Source of the DNA: Thiohalobacter sp.
GTDB taxonomy: Bacteria; Pseudomonadota; Gammaproteobacteria; DSM-19610
NCBI GenBank assembly: GCA_027010005.1
Contig: JALVCM010000491.1
Span: 1-6,821 of the forward strand
Length of the DNA: 6,821 nucleotides
Reading direction: 5' to 3'
Part shown: positions 5,901-6,821 of the stretch, piece by piece
Layout: each line of letters begins with the position of its first letter
Position numbering within the stretch: the stretch's first letter is position 1
The notes under the pieces: generated by a model
The model's input: only the letters and a program-made list of their open reading frames with translations
Told to the model about the DNA's origin: nothing
Databases searched by the model: none
Program-made: the position numbers and the translations under genes

Positions 5901-6821
5901 TGCAGGATGTACAGCTCAGTATCTGGACACGTGCCGGCGGGTCGCCGGTAAAGATGGGTAGTCTCTATGTTACGGACACCGATGCGCGCTTTTCCTACGC
6001 AGCAGCTTTTACAGAGACTGGCATCCCCGGCCTGAGCCTGGTCTATTCGCCACGACTGTTTGCCGATACGACCATTGTCCACCACCAGAGTGGATCATTA
6101 CATCCACGCTTCCGTGCACTGATTCCCCCCGCTGACGAACAGAACTTCCAGCGCAAGCTGATGCTGGCATTCCTGCGTGAGAAAGGTGTCGAGCCGGGCA
6201 GTGGTTTTGAGGCGGACCTTGCCCTGCTGGCACATACCGGTCACGGTGGTATCGGTCATGTCGACGTATTTCCCGATGACGAGGCTGCACAGCGCTGGTA
6301 CACCAGCGACGACAGTGGTCCGCTGGTACCGATCGGTGAACGCTTCGGATTTTCGCTCAAGGACATGATTTCCTGGCTGGATGCGGATGCGCGGTTTATT
6401 CTCGAAAGCCTGGGGCCGACACCTTCGGTCGGTGGCGCAATCCCCAAGTTACTGGTGGCAATACCGGCCGGGGGCTGGGATGGCCGCATCAGTCTGCCGA
6501 ACCGTATTGCGCGTGATGACCGTATCGATGTGGTACTCAAGATCGAACGCACCCAGGCTTACCCCGGGCTTGTCGCACTCGAGGCGCTGGCGCTCGACCT
6601 GCATCGCGAGGCCGGTTTCCAGACGCCGCGTTACTGGTTTGCGGAAGTCGGTGGACTGCCGGCGCTGGCGGTGGAGCGCTTTGACCGGGGTGCCGATGGA
6701 AACCCGTTACCGATGGAAAGCCTGTATTCGCTGCTGGCTTCCGGCGCAAAGGATATTGTCCGCCACACGGACGGTTCGCTGGACCGCATCGGCAAGGTCA
6801 TCGATCTGGCAGACCCCTTGC
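5900..6821 (+). CDS. hipA: HipA-family serine/threonine kinase toxin, cut by the right edge
   Basis: The first 307 codons are visible and open to the end of the window. HipA toxins are kinases; E. coli HipA phosphorylates glutamyl-tRNA synthetase and causes growth arrest. Residues about 3-125 form the N-terminal subdomain. SVGGAIPKLLV (176-186) matches the Gly-rich loop that in E. coli reads SIAGAQEK, and S176 aligns with the Ser150 autophosphorylation site. VVLKIER (211-217) carries the ATP-binding Lys214. YPGLVALEALALDLHREAGF (221-240) and VERFDR (258-263) are further family landmarks. The catalytic Asp and the metal-binding motif lie beyond the window, so intactness is untested. The ATG overlaps the antitoxin stop codon, with GGAG at 5886-5889 as ribosome binding site. 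The N-terminal part lacks the NLLPEG motif of the best-known HipA proteins, so this is a divergent subgroup and its substrate may differ. Confidence 0.85.
   Translation, partial: MQDVQLSIWTRAGGSPVKMGSLYVTDTDARFSYAAAFTETGIPGLSLVYSPRLFADTTIVHHQSGSLHPRFRALIPPADEQNFQRKLMLAFLREKGVEPGSGFEADLALLAHTGHGGIGHVDVFPDDEAAQRWYTSDDSGPLVPIGERFGFSLKDMISWLDADARFILESLGPTPSVGGAIPKLLVAIPAGGWDGRISLPNRIARDDRIDVVLKIERTQAYPGLVALEALALDLHREAGFQTPRYWFAEVGGLPALAVERFDRGADGNPLPMESLYSLLASGAKDIVRHTDGSLDRIGKVIDLADPL

Overview
The window looks like a chromosomal segment of a fairly GC-rich gammaproteobacterium. The acetolactate synthase subunits resemble the E. coli IlvI/IlvH pair closely, and the ketol-acid reductoisomerase is the short class I type. 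The ilvI-ilvH-ilvC-psd-pssA order is one I recall from several proteobacterial lineages. I cannot name a genus from the sequence.

Layout. Positions 1-503, minus strand, hold the first codons of what is probably a MIF-like tautomerase, running off the left edge, and a small secreted DUF4124 protein. Positions 504-755 are a divergent intergenic region. Its right half looks like an RNA leader with three consecutive small hairpins, the last followed by a run of seven T, just before ilvI. Positions 756-3999 are ilvI-ilvH-ilvC, the first two steps of branched-chain amino acid synthesis, ending in a clear hairpin terminator at 4011-4038. Positions 4054-5460 hold two phospholipid genes: a short-form phosphatidylserine decarboxylase-family protein and pssA (phosphatidylserine synthase). 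Positions 5461-5636 hold a perfect 30-bp inverted repeat of REP/REPIN type, then a strong promoter with two operator-like palindromes. Positions 5637-6821 hold a HipB-like antitoxin and the first 307 codons of a HipA-family kinase toxin, cut by the right edge.

How the genes work together. IlvI and IlvH form acetohydroxyacid synthase, whose product IlvC reduces and isomerises. PssA makes phosphatidylserine from CDP-diacylglycerol and serine, and a neighbouring decarboxylase would normally convert it to phosphatidylethanolamine. HipB is expected to bind HipA and repress its own operon.

The most unusual points are these. (1) The psd-like protein has Gly-Gly where the family has the self-cleaving Gly-Ser, and Tyr where the family has a conserved His, so it may be a pseudoenzyme. 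(2) A perfect 30-bp palindrome carries the GGGGTCAGAGTAC core. (3) The hipBA promoter implies a leaderless or nearly leaderless hipB mRNA, with two similar 16-bp palindromes over the -35 element and the start codon. (4) The ilvI leader looks like an attenuator but has no convincing leader peptide.
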